Positions 45,538 through 56,100 of a stretch of 64,000 nt of DNA are shown here, piece by piece. The notes below the pieces were generated by a model that saw nothing but the letters and a program-made list of their open reading frames with translations, ran no database searches and had not been told where the DNA came from. Positions within the stretch are counted from its first letter, which is position 1. Each line of letters begins with the position of its first letter. The translations under genes and the position numbers were made by a program. The DNA is from Auanema rhodensis. Taxonomy: Eukaryota > Nematoda > Chromadorea > Rhabditida > Rhabditidae. The stretch lies in assembly GCA_964057225.1 (NCBI GenBank), contig OZ059894.1, forward strand, positions 17,204,476-17,268,475, read 5' to 3'.

Positions 45538-45682
45538 CGTTCCATTCGGAGACTCTATATATGTAACTGCAGGGTTAGAGCCAGACCGACTAGAGGAATG
45601 TGGAATGGCACCGCCTTCCCTCATGCCCCTATTCGGGAGTTCGCCCCTTTGCAAGCCCATGGACGGTTTGTATCTAACTTAG
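45467..45682 (+). other. open frame crossing PPT into 3' LTR
   Basis: 72 codons from after a TAA (45464) to TAG (45680). CTCAG at 45469-45473 could be a splice acceptor. The pattern SRG--I--K-HVPFG--YV-AGLE-D matches the frame at 3331-3570 in the sister family. It might be a final exon like those of retroviral U3 genes, or conserved LTR-end and PPT sequence that happens to be open. Confidence 0.35.
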
Positions 45683-45903
45683 TTAATCTTATATATTAGT
45701 CTTTGTCTTGTAAATGTAGTTTACTTTATACTTGTGTTATTGTATTGTAATGATATTGTATTGTGTATAATAAACCTATATATTTCCTTATCTTATGTAA
45801 TCCTTATGCTCTGTTTCCATACCGCTACACTTATGGAATACTATACGCGTAGTTGAGCAGACTACAATGGTCTGTTCAATATACGTAGGAGCATAATGGA
45901 ACG
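45538..45903 (+). repeat. 3' LTR of the large element
   Basis: 366 bp. Its last base serves as G1 of the following tRNA-Pro gene. Confidence 0.92.
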
Positions 45904-45974
45904 GCCGAGTGGTCTAGTGGTATAATTCTCGCTTAGGGTGCGAGAGGTCCCGGGATCGATCCCCGGCTCGGCCC
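45903..45974 (+). tRNA. tRNA-Pro(AGG) rebuilt at the LTR boundary
   Basis: The retroelement inserted between tRNA bases 5 and 6. The duplicated GCCG plus the terminal G of the LTR (45903) restore a full GGCCGAG acceptor, so a complete 72-nt tRNA follows the LTR with no gap. It also carries a G-to-A change in the D stem (GGTATAATTC). Confidence 0.85.
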
Positions 45975-46149
45975 AGATTTTAACATTTTGTTTCGAGAAG
46001 TGTACTTCTTCTTCGTATTTAGTGGAAGTTCTCTTGAAATTCAATTAATTTTAAGCTTTAGTATTCACCTATAGATATCAGATTAATAATATTCATTTAA
46101 AAATATATATGGAAAAGTAGGAGGTTCATCGTAGTGAATGGATATTTCA

Positions 46150-46221
46150 GGCCGAGTGGTCTAGTGGTATGATTCTCGCTTAGGGTGCGAGAGGTCCCGG
46201 GATCGATCCCCGGCTCGGCCC
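46150..46221 (+). tRNA. tRNA-Pro(AGG)
   Basis: Consensus body with A54, followed by CACG, T4 and a T8 run. Confidence 0.9.
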
Positions 46222-46396
46222 ACGTTTTAACATTTTTTTTCGAGAAGTGTACTTCTTCTTAGTATTTAGTGGAAGTTCTCTTGAAATTCAATTAATTTTA
46301 AGCTTTAGTATTCACCTATAGATATCAGATTAATAATATTCAGTTAAAAATATATATGGAAAAGTAGGAGGTTCATCGTAGTGAATGGATATTTCA

Positions 46397-46468
46397 GGCC
46401 GAGTGGTCTAGTGGTATAATTCTCGCTTAGGGTGCGAGAGGTCCCGGGATCGATCCCCGGCTCGGCCC
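46397..46468 (+). tRNA. tRNA-Pro(AGG), D-stem variant
   Basis: Shares the TATAATTC D-stem change with the copy at 45903, two units away. Confidence 0.8.
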
Positions 46469-46643
46469 ACGTTTTAACATTTTTTTTCGAGAAGTGTACT
46501 TCTTCTTAGTATTTAGTGGAAGTTCTCTTGAAATTCAATTAATTTTAAGCTTGAGTGTTCACCTATAAATATCAGATTGATAATATTCAGTTAAAAATAT
46601 ATATGGAAAAGTAGGAGGTTCATCGTAGTGAATGGATATTTCA

Positions 46644-46715
46644 GGCCGAGTGGTCTAGTGGTATGATTCTCGCTTAGGGTGCGAGAGGTCCCAGGATCGA
46701 TCCCCGGCTCGGCCC
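46644..46715 (+). tRNA. tRNA-Pro(AGG), T-stem variant
   Basis: The T stem reads CCAGG in place of CCGGG, one mismatch. The same variant occurs at 62677 and 63665. Confidence 0.75.
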
Positions 46716-46890
46716 ACATTTTAACATTTTGTTTCGAGAAGTGTACTTCTTCTTCGTATTTAGTGGAAGTTCTCTTGAAATTCAATTAATTTTAAGCTTG
46801 AGTGTTCACCTATAAATATCAGATTGATAATATTCAGTTAAAAATATATATGGAAAAGTAGGAGGTTCATCGTAGTGAATGGATATTTCA

Positions 46891-46962
46891 GGCCGAGTGG
46901 TCTAGTGGTATGATTCTCGCTTAGGGTGCGAGAGGTCCCGGGATCGATCCCCGGCTCGGCCC
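46891..46962 (+). tRNA. tRNA-Pro(AGG)
   Basis: Consensus body; downstream CACATTTTAAC. Confidence 0.9.
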
Positions 46963-47137
46963 ACATTTTAACATTTTATTTCGAGAAGTGTACTTCTTCT
47001 TCGTATTTAGTGGAAGTTCTCTTGAAATTCAATTAATGTTGAGCTTTAGTATTCACCTATAGATATCAGATTAATAATATTCAGTTAAAAATAATTATGG
47101 AAACGTAGAAGGTTCATCGTAGTGAATGGATATTTCA

Positions 47138-47209
47138 GGCCGAGTGGTCTAGTGGTATGATTCTCGCTTAGGGTGCGAGAGGTCCCGGGATCGATCCCCG
47201 GCTCGGCCC
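47138..47209 (+). tRNA. tRNA-Pro(AGG)
   Basis: Last copy before the third LTR element, which starts 110 bp downstream. Confidence 0.9.
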
Positions 47210-47319
47210 ACGTTTTAACATTTTTTTTCGAGAAGTGTACTTCTTCTTAGTATTTAGTGGAAGTTCTCTTGAAATTCAATTAATTTTAAGCTTTAGTATT
47301 CACCTATAGATATCAGATT

Positions 47320-47700
47320 TGTCACATCTGCAAGCACATGGTAAACATGTGCGCGCTATTCAAATAGCGGGAGCCTGAACAAGCCCCGCCTACAACATGG
47401 GACACACATGACACTCTTGCTTCTGGCCTAACCCAGATAGGTTGTCTTTTAGCCATGTGAGTCTCATCTCTATATCATCTCTATATATAATCTATTTAAT
47501 ACTTTATCATATCTCTTTATATTCTTCCTTAATGTAATTCTTATATTGTATTTTCTTGTTATCTGATAATGAATCCTTTTCTCTTTAAGTATTTGTCGTA
47601 ATAAGGAAATCGGGGCGTTCGGGTCTGCCTACCTAAGGAACAAGGTAGAAGTACATATATCTTCCGACCATGAAAAGACGGGAAGAAACAATATGTAACG
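47320..47700 (+). repeat. 5' LTR of the third element
   Basis: 381 bp, starting TGTCAC and ending GTAACG. Contains TATATATAA-like sequence in its middle and several short palindromes (for example CTATTCAAATAG). Confidence 0.9.
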
Positions 47701-47713
47701 TGGAGGTTCCACC
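47701..47713 (+). promoter_or_regulatory. primer-binding site, tRNA-Gln type
   Basis: TGGAGGTTCCACC right after the LTR, identical to that of copy 1. Confidence 0.65.
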
Positions 47714-48723
47714 TTGCTTACTTTACTGTTAATTTATTGACAGCAAGTTTACGAGACTTTTGGACTTAATTACCCAACAGTGAGGAGTAACCGAGCCGTG
47801 CACCATAATTTCCCCAAAAATTATTTTGGCTACCACTTCTCCTCCGCTCAACGAAAACTGGGAGGTGTCTGAGACGTTTGGGGAAACTATCAGACAATAG
47901 TTTTGACGAGCGTTACCTTTTTGTTATGCACGCGCGTGCTATTTTGATTCATTACTTTATGATGTGAATGTCCAGTGTGGCAACAGAGCTCACTTTCTAG
48001 CTGAGTTGTTTGGAAGCTGGAGGCTGTTGGGATAATTTTATTTACGATTTTTGATTTTGATTCACATCCAAGGGTTCATCAGGGTTCTACTCCTGTTAAC
48101 TCTTTTCTTATTAGTTCAGAGATAATAAGAATATTTAAATTCCTACCCACCCAAGTCCACTCTACGTCTGCCAACGTTTCCTTTTTCCTATATTATTGAC
48201 AGATTACTGAATTTAAATTCCTATATCAATCTTAAATTACCTTCTAAATCTTTTGAAATTAAATTAAAAATTATCTTAATTAAGATTTATTTTGAAATTC
48301 TTTCTACAAATCTTAATAAACTTTATAAAATTGAACTTAATATACGAGATGAGACATTTTTGTTTACTTTAAGCTTACTCACATTCAAATAGTTGGCCCA
48401 CGCGTACCAGCTGTTCGGCATGTGTAGTCAATAACAGCTGTTAAAATTCAAAAGTTTTCAAACAGGCTTAAGGCACCATCTGTGATTCCTAATTTGTCTC
48501 TAAGCTGACATTAGTGATTATAATATTCAAATATCACGACAGACGGTCAATGGTTGTTTACCATAAGCGCTAACATCTGGTGTCGTGACACATGGCTGGA
48601 GGCGGAGCTTGAAGCTTCAACGATCCTCCTTCATCAGACGCCATTGTCACAAACGTTTTTACTGGAGTCTAGTTGCTTCCAGTACGCGCTCTTATATTCA
48701 TCTAACTGTATTCACCAGCCACC
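47714..48723 (+). other. leader of the third element
   Basis: About 1 kb, AT-rich, with no gene I can support. The small open frames from 48554 and 48585 overlap each other and the gag start and look spurious. Confidence 0.6.
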
Positions 48724-48762
48724 ATGTCGGACTCGGACATCAGCGAGGACAACAAAGATTAG
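48724..48762 (+). pseudogene. gag start remnant
   Basis: ATG in a strong context (CCACCATGT) followed by 11 codons rich in Asp, Ser and Glu, then TAG. The sequence after the stop is still codon-like for about 20 codons. The normal ATG here contrasts with the ATG-less gag of the other two families. Confidence 0.5.
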
Positions 48763-48820
48763 GAACAAGGATCACCAGAGCCATACCTTTTGTATGTCAC
48801 ACAACAACAAAGAAGAATGA

Positions 48821-49027
48821 ACAACGGTTAATGACTTAGTTATGATAAAAGTGAATTCTACTCGAAACAAACTAACACCTTCATTCGAAGGGCCTTATTT
48901 AGTTACAGCAGTTCAAAGATCTTTCGTCGTGGTTCAAACAGATAAAGGAAAAAGCAGAAGAGTACACAAGGACTTCGTCAAACCTTACCAACGGACAACA
49001 TCTATTCCGGTTATCACAATTTCTTGA
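48821..49027 (+). pseudogene. integrase C-terminal fragment
   Basis: The frame reads NDLVMIKVNS, then a KLTPSFEGPYLVT block (the GPY module) and a RRVHKDFVKPY end. This is the usual C-terminal fold of Ty3-type integrases. Catalytic domains are absent. Confidence 0.8.
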
Positions 49028-49297
49028 AGGTAGTTTTTTTTTTAACAAAATCAAATTGTTGAAATTTTTTTATTTTATTTTGTGCCATTTCTGATTGTAC
49101 CACATCTTTGTTGTTGATTGATTTTCTCTGAGAAGTCTGCTATTGTTTTACAAGGTTTTGTTTTATTACTCCAACTCTCATTGAGTAGATTTTTTTTTCA
49201 ACATTCTCTTGTGAATCATGCTATTTTTTATGCTTAATCATTACTTGTATTCACCTTATGGACATTAGTCATACGGGTTAAACGAGTTTTCATTTTT

Positions 49298-49489
49298 TTG
49301 TACAGAACGGGCTCGACCTATTCTCAGGGTAACACCGTACCTGTACTACTCAAGAAAATGAACGACTATATCACAGTCGAATGGTTTAGAAGCAAAGCTC
49401 TCGTTTGCAAGCATTTCACTACTCAAGTGAATGAAATAGAATCTACTCGATACTACATTTCGAATTCAACAAACTTGAAGAGACAATAG
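49298..49489 (+). other. unidentified 63-codon open frame
   Basis: Starts from TTG, with no ATG until codon 21, and sits just after TTTTTTTGTACAG, a good splice-acceptor sequence. It could be the last exon of a removed 3' gene. No family recognised. Confidence 0.3.
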
Positions 49490-49618
49490 CTAAACTTTCA
49501 AATCGTATTGTATACATTTTTTTTATCCACTACACCATGATTTTTTTTTTCCAACATCCAACTATCTTAAAAAGTGAATTAATTTATTTTGTTTTTGAAC
49601 GAGGACGTTCAACTTTTT

Positions 49619-49630
49619 AAGGTGGGGGGA
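49619..49630 (+). promoter_or_regulatory. polypurine tract of the third element
   Basis: AAGGTGGGGGGA directly precedes the 3' LTR, the expected place for plus-strand priming. Confidence 0.75.
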
Positions 49631-50011
49631 TGTCACATCTGCAAGCACATGGTAAACATGTGCGCGCTATTCAAATAGCGGGAGCCTGAACAAGCCCCGC
49701 CTACAACATGGGACACACATGACACTCTTGCTTCTGGCCTAACCCAGATAGGTTGTCTTTTAGCCATGTGAGTCTCATCTCTATATCATCTCTATATATA
49801 ATCTATTTAATACTTTATTATATCTCTTTATATTCTTCCTTAATGTAATTCTTATATTGTATTTTCTTGTTATCTGATAATGAATCCTTTTCTCTTTAAG
49901 TATTTGTCGTAATAAGGAAATCGGGGCGTTCGGGTCTGCCTACCTAAGGAACAAGGTAGAAGTACATATATCTTCCGACCATGAAAAGACGGGAAGAAAC
50001 AATATGTAACG
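49631..50011 (+). repeat. 3' LTR of the third element
   Basis: 381 bp, one base different from the 5' LTR (TTTATTAT against TTTATCAT). Confidence 0.9.
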
Positions 50012-50080
50012 GATTAATAATATTCAGTTAAAAATATATATGGAAAAGTAGGAGGTTCATCGTAGTGAATGGATATTTCA

Positions 50081-50152
50081 GGCCGAGTGGTCTAGTGGTA
50101 TGATTCTCGCTTAGGGTGCGAGAGGTCCCGGGATCGATCCCCGGCTCGGCCC
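50081..50152 (+). tRNA. tRNA-Pro(AGG), first of array E
   Basis: Consensus body. The spacer upstream starts at the GATT duplicate left by the third element, so this is the other half of the interrupted unit. Confidence 0.9.
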
Positions 50153-53100
50153 ACATTTTAACATTTTGTTTCGAGAAGTGTACTTCTTCTTCGTATTTAG
50201 TGGAAGTTCTCTTGAAATTCAATTAATTTTAAGCTTGAGTGTTCACCTATAAATATCAGATTGATAATATTCAGTTAAAAATATATATGGAAAAGTAGGA
50301 GGTTCATCGTAGTGAATGGATATTTCAGGCCGAGTGGTCTAGTGGTATGATTCTCGCTTAGGGTGCGAGAGGTCCCGGGATCGATCCCCGGCTCGGCCCA
50401 CATTTTAACATTTTATTTCGAGAAGTGTACTTCTTCTTCGTATTTAGTGGAAGTTCTCTTGAAATTCAATTAATGTTGAGCTTTAGTAATCACCTATAGA
50501 TATCAGATTAATAATATTCAGTTAAAAATAATTATGGAAACGTAGAAGGTTCATCGTAGTGAATGGATATTTCAGGCCGAGTGGTCTAGTGGTATGATTC
50601 TCGCTTAGGGTGCGAGAGGTCCCGGGATCGATCCCCGGCTCGGCCCACGTTTTAACATTTTTTTTCGAGAAGTGTACTTCTTCTTAGTATTTAGTGGAAG
50701 TTCTCTTGAAATTCAATTAATTTTAAGCTTGAGTGTTCACCTATAAATATCAGATTGATAATATTCAGTTAAAAATATATATGGAAAAGTAGGAGGTTCA
50801 TCGTAGTGAATGGATATTTCAGGCCGAGTGGTCTAGTGGTATGATTCTCGCTTAGGGTGCGAGAGGTCCCGGGATCGATCCCCGGCTCGGCCCACGTTTT
50901 AACATTTTTTTTCGAGAAGTGTACTTCTTCTTCGTATTTAGTGGAAGTTCTCTTGAAATTCAATTAATGTTGAGATTTAGTATTCACCTATAGATATCAG
51001 ATTAATAATATTCAGTTAAAAATAATTATGGAAACGTAGAAGGTTCATCGTAGTGAATGGATATTTCAGGCCGAGTGGTCTAGTGGTATGATTCTCGCTT
51101 AGGGTGCGAGAGGTCCCGGGATCGATCCCCGGCTCGGCCCACGTTTTAACATTTTTTTTCGAGAAGTGTACTTCTTCTTAGTATTTAGTGGAAGTTCTCT
51201 TGAAATTCAATTAATTTTAAGCTTGAGTGTTCACCTATAAATATCAGATTGATAATATTCAGTTAAAAATATATATGGAAAAGTAGGAGGTTCATCGTAG
51301 TGAATGGATATTTCAGGCCGAGTGGTCTAGTGGTATGATTCTCGCTTAGGGTGCGAGAGGTCCCGGGATCGATCCCCGGCTCGGCCCACATTTTAACATT
51401 TTGTTTCGAGAAGTGTACTTCTTCTTAGTATTTAATGGAAGTTCTCTTGAAAATCAATTAATTTTAAGCTTGAGTGTTCACCTATAAATATCAGATTGAT
51501 AATATTCAGTTAAAAATATATATGGAAAAGTAGGAGGTTCATCGTAGTGAATGGATATTTCAGGCCGAGTGGTCTAGTGGTATGATTCTCGCTTAGGGTG
51601 CGAGAGGTCCCGGGATCGATCCCCGGCTCGGCCCACGTTTTAACATTTTTTTTCGAGAAGTGTACTTCTTCTTCGTATTTAGTGGAAGTTCTCTTGAAAT
51701 TCAATTAATGTTGAGCTTTAGTATTCACCTATAGATATCAGATTAATAATATTCAGTTAAAAATAATTATGGAAACGTAGAAGGTTCATCGTAGTGAATG
51801 GATATTTCAGGCCGAGTGGTCTAGTGGTATGATTCTCGCTTAGGGTGCGAGAGGTCCCGGGATCGATCCCCGGCTCGGCCCACGTTTTAACATTTTTTTT
51901 CGAGAAGTGTACTTCTTCTTAGTATTTAGTGGAAGTTCTCTTGAAATTCAATTAATTTTAAGCTTGAGTGTTCACCTATAAATATCAGATTGATAATATT
52001 CAGTTAAAAATATATATGGAAAAGTAGGAGGTTCATCGTAGTGAATGGATATTTCAGGCCGAGTGGTCTAGTGGTATGATTCTCGCTTAGGGTGCGAGAG
52101 GTCCCGGGATCGATCCCCGGCTCGGCCCACATTTTAACATTTTATTTCGAGAAGTGTACTTCTTCTTCGTATTTAGTGGAAGTTCTCTTGAAATTCAATT
52201 AATGTTGAGCTTTAGTAATCACCTATAGATATCAGATTAATAATATTCAGTTAAAAATAATTATGGAAACGTAGAAGGTTCATCGTAGTGAATGGATATT
52301 TCAGGCCGAGTGGTCTAGTGGTATGATTCTCGCTTAGGGTGCGAGAGGTCCCGGGATCGATCCCCGGCTCGGCCCACGTTTTAACATTTTTTTTCGAGAA
52401 GTGTACTTCTTCTTAGTATTTAGTGGAAGTTCTCTTGAAATTCAATTAATTTTAAGCTTGAGTGTTCACCTATAAATATCAGATTGATAATATTCAGTTA
52501 AAAATATATATGGAAAAGTAGGAGGTTCATCGTAGTGAATGGATATTTCAGGCCGAGTGGTCTAGTGGTATGATTCTCGCTTAGGGTGCGAGAGGTCCCG
52601 GGATCGATCCCCGGCTCGGCCCACGTTTTAACATTTTTTTTCGAGAAGTGTACTTCTTCTTCGTATTTAGTGGAAGTTCTCTTGAAATTCAATTAATGTT
52701 GAGATTTAGTATTCACCTATAGATATCAGATTAATAATATTCAGTTAAAAATAATTATGGAAACGTAGAAGGTTCATCGTAGTGAATGGATATTTCAGGC
52801 CGAGTGGTCTAGTGGTATGATTCTCGCTTAGGGTGCGAGAGGTCCCGGGATCGATCCCCGGCTCGGCCCACGTTTTAACATTTTTTTTCGAGAAGTGTAC
52901 TTCTTCTTAGTATTTAGTGGAAGTTCTCTTGAAATTCAATTAATTGTAAGCTTGAGTGTTCACCTATAAATATCAGATTGATAATATTCAGTTAAAAATA
53001 TATATGGAAAAGTAGGAGGTTCATCGTAGTGAATGGATATTTCAGGCCGAGTGGTCTAGTGGTATGATTCTCGCTTAGGGTGCGAGAGGTCCCGGGATCG

Positions 53101-56100
53101 ATCCCCGGCTCGGCCCACATTTTAACATTTTGTTTCGAGAAGTGTACTTCTTCTTAGTATTTAATGGAAGTTCTCTTGAAAATCAATTAATTTTAAGCTT
53201 GAGTGTTCACCTATAAATATCAGATTGATAATATTCAGTTAAAAATATATATGGAAAAGTAGGAGGTTCATCGTAGTGAATGGATATTTCAGGCCGAGTG
53301 GTCTAGTGGTATGATTCTCGCTTAGGGTGCGAGAGGTCCCGGGATCGATCCCCGGCTCGGCCCACGTTTTAACATTTTTTTTCGAGAAGTGTACTTCTTC
53401 TTCGTATTTAGTGGAAGTTCTCTTGAAATTCAATTAATGTTGAGCTTTAGTATTCACCTATAGATATCAGATTAATAATATTCAGTTAAAAATAATTATG
53501 GAAACGTAGAAGGTTCATCGTAGTGAATGGATATTTCAGGCCGAGTGGTCTAGTGGTATGATTCTCGCTTAGGGTGCGAGAGGTCCCGGGATCGATCCCC
53601 GGCTCGGCCCACGTTTTAACATTTTTTTTCGAGAAGTGTACTTCTTCTTAGTATTTAGTGGAAGTTCTCTTGAAATTCAATTAATTTTAAGCTTGAGTGT
53701 TCACCTATAAATATCAGATTGATAATATTCAGTTAAAAATATATATGGAAAAGTAGGAGGTTCATCGTAGTGAATGGATATTTCAGGCCGAGTGGTCTAG
53801 TGGTATGATTCTCGCTTAGGGTGCGAGAGGTCCCGGGATCGATCCCCGGCTCGGCCCACATTTTAACATTTTGTTTCGAGAAGTGTACTTCTTCTTTGTA
53901 TTTAGTTTAAGTTCTCTTGAAATTCAATTAATGTTGAGCTTTAGTATTCACCTATAGATATCAGATTAATAATATTCAATTAAAAATATATATGGAAAAG
54001 TAGAAGGTTCATCGTAGTGAATGGATATTTCAGGCCGAGTGGTCTAGTGGTATGATTCTCGCTTAGGGTGCGAGAGGTCCCGGGATCGATCCCCGGCTCG
54101 GCCCACGTTTTAACATTTTTTTTCGAGAAGTGTACTTCTTCTTAGTATTTAGTGGAAGTTCTCTTGAAATTCAATTAATTTTAAGCTTTAGTGTTCACCT
54201 ATAGATATCAGATTAATAATATTCAGTTAAAAATATATATGGAAAAGTAGGAGGTTCATCGTAGTGAATGGATATTTCAGGCCGAGTGGTCTAGTGGTAT
54301 GATTCTCGCTTAGGGTGCGAGAGGTCCCGGGATCGATCCCCGGCTCGGCCCACATTTTAACATTTTATTTCGAGAAGTGTACTTCTTCTTCGTATTTAGT
54401 GGAAGTTCTCTTGAAATTCAATTAATGTTGAGCTTTAGTATTCACCTATAGATATCAGATTAATAATATTCAGTTAAAAATAATTATGGAAACGTAGAAG
54501 GTTCATCGTAGTGAATGGATATTTCAGGCCGAGTGGTCTAGTGGTATGATTCTCGCTTAGGGTGCGAGAGGTCCCGGGATCGATCCCCGGCTCGGCCCAC
54601 ATTTTAACATTTTGTTCCGAGAAGTGTACTTATTCTTAGTATTTAGTTGAAGTTCTCTTGAAATTCAATCAATGTTGAGCTTTAGTATTCACCTATAGAT
54701 ATCAGATTAATAATATTCAGTTAAACATATATATGGAAAAGTAGGAGGTTCATCGTAGTGAATGGATGTTTCAGGCCGAGTGGTCTAGTGGTATGATTCT
54801 CGCTTAGGGTGCGAGAGGTCCCGGGATCGATCCCCGGCTCGGCCCACGTTTTAACATTTTTTTTCGAGAAGTGTACTTCTTCTTAGTATTTAGTGGAAGT
54901 TCTCTTGAAAATCAATTAATTTTAAGCTTGAGTGTCCACCTATAGATATCAGATTAATAATATTCAGTTAAAAATAATTATGGAAACGTAGAAGGTTCAT
55001 CGTAGTGAATGGATATTTCAGGCCGAGTGGTCTAGTGGTATGATTCTCGCTTAGGGTGCGAGAGGTCCCGGGATCGATCCCCGGCTCGGCCCACGTTTTA
55101 ACATTTTTTTTCGAGAAGTGTACTTCTTCTTCGTATTTAGTGGAAGTTCTCTTGAAATTCAATTAATGTTGAGCTTTAGTATTCACCTATAGATATCAGA
55201 TTAATAATATTCAGTTAAAAATAATTATGGAAACGTAGAAGGTTCATCGTAGTGAATGGATATTTCAGGCCGAGTGGTCTAGTGGTATGATTCTCGCTTA
55301 GGGTGCGAGAGGTCCCGGGATCGATCCCCGGCTCGGCCCACGTTTTAACATTTTTTTTCGAGAAGTGTACTTCTTCTTAGTATTTAGTGGAAGTTCTCTT
55401 GAAATTCAATTAATTTTAAGCTTGAGTGTTCACCTATAAATATCAGATTGATAATATTCAGTTAAAAATATATATGGAAAAGTAGGAGGTTCATCGTAGT
55501 GAATGGATATTTCAGGCCGAGTGGTCTAGTGGTATGATTCTCGCTTAGGGTGCGAGAGGTCCCGGGATCGATCCCCGGCTCGGCCCACATTTTAACATTT
55601 TGTTTCGAGAAGTGTACTTCTTCTTAGTATTTAATGGAAGTTCTCTTGAAAATCAATTAATTTTAAGCTTGAGTGTTCACCTATAAATATCAGATTGATA
55701 ATATTCAGTTAAAAATATATATGGAAAAGTAGGAGGTTCATCGTAGTGAATGGATATTTCAGGCCGAGTGGTCTAGTGGTATGATTCTCGCTTAGGGTGC
55801 GAGAGGTCCCGGGATCGATCCCCGGCTCGGCCCACGTTTTAACATTTTTTTCGAGAAGTGTACTTCTTCTTCGTATTTAGTGGAAGTTCTCTTGAAATTC
55901 AATTAATGTTGAGCTTTAGTATTCACCTATAGATATCAGATTAATAATATTCAGTTAAAAATAATTATGGAAACGTAGAAGGTTCATCGTAGTGAATGGA
56001 TATTTCAGGCCGAGTGGTCTAGTGGTATGATTCTCGCTTAGGGTGCGAGAGGTCCCGGGATCGATCCCCGGCTCGGCCCACGTTTTAACATTTTTTTTCG

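Larger units (their letters stand above)
34154..45903 (+). mobile_element. large Ty3-type LTR element with envelope-like domain
   Basis: An 11,750-bp element with 366-bp LTRs, inserted in a tRNA-Pro gene with a GCCG target duplication (34150-34153, 45904-45907). The LTR ends are CGTTCC...GGAACG. Order: 5' LTR, PBS, a 1.9-kb leader carrying an antisense gene, gag, one long env-like plus pol frame, 3' noncoding region, PPT, 3' LTR. Integrase placed after RNase H and the GPY module mark it as Ty3/mdg4-type (Metaviridae). I see one LTR-LTR difference (34346 C, 45730 A), so it is young. ORF2 is intact, but gag looks internally shortened and changes frame near its end, so this copy may be defective. 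Confidence 0.92.
45903..47319 (+). repeat. tRNA-Pro tandem array D (6 units)
   Basis: Six units lie between the large LTR element and the third LTR element, with tRNA starts at 45903, 46150, 46397, 46644, 46891 and 47138. The first tRNA abuts the 3' LTR directly. The block ends at 47319, where the next element is inserted in the upstream spacer with target duplication GATT (47316-47319). Confidence 0.93.
47320..50011 (+). mobile_element. third LTR element, non-autonomous
   Basis: 2692 bp with 381-bp LTRs, flanked by GATT (47316-47319, 50012-50015). The LTR begins TGTCACATCTG and ends GTAACG, so it is a different family from the other two, though it shares the PBS. The internal 1.9 kb keeps a leader, the first codons of a gag, an integrase C-terminal piece and a purine-rich PPT. 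I see one difference between its LTRs, so the insertion is recent. Confidence 0.9.
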
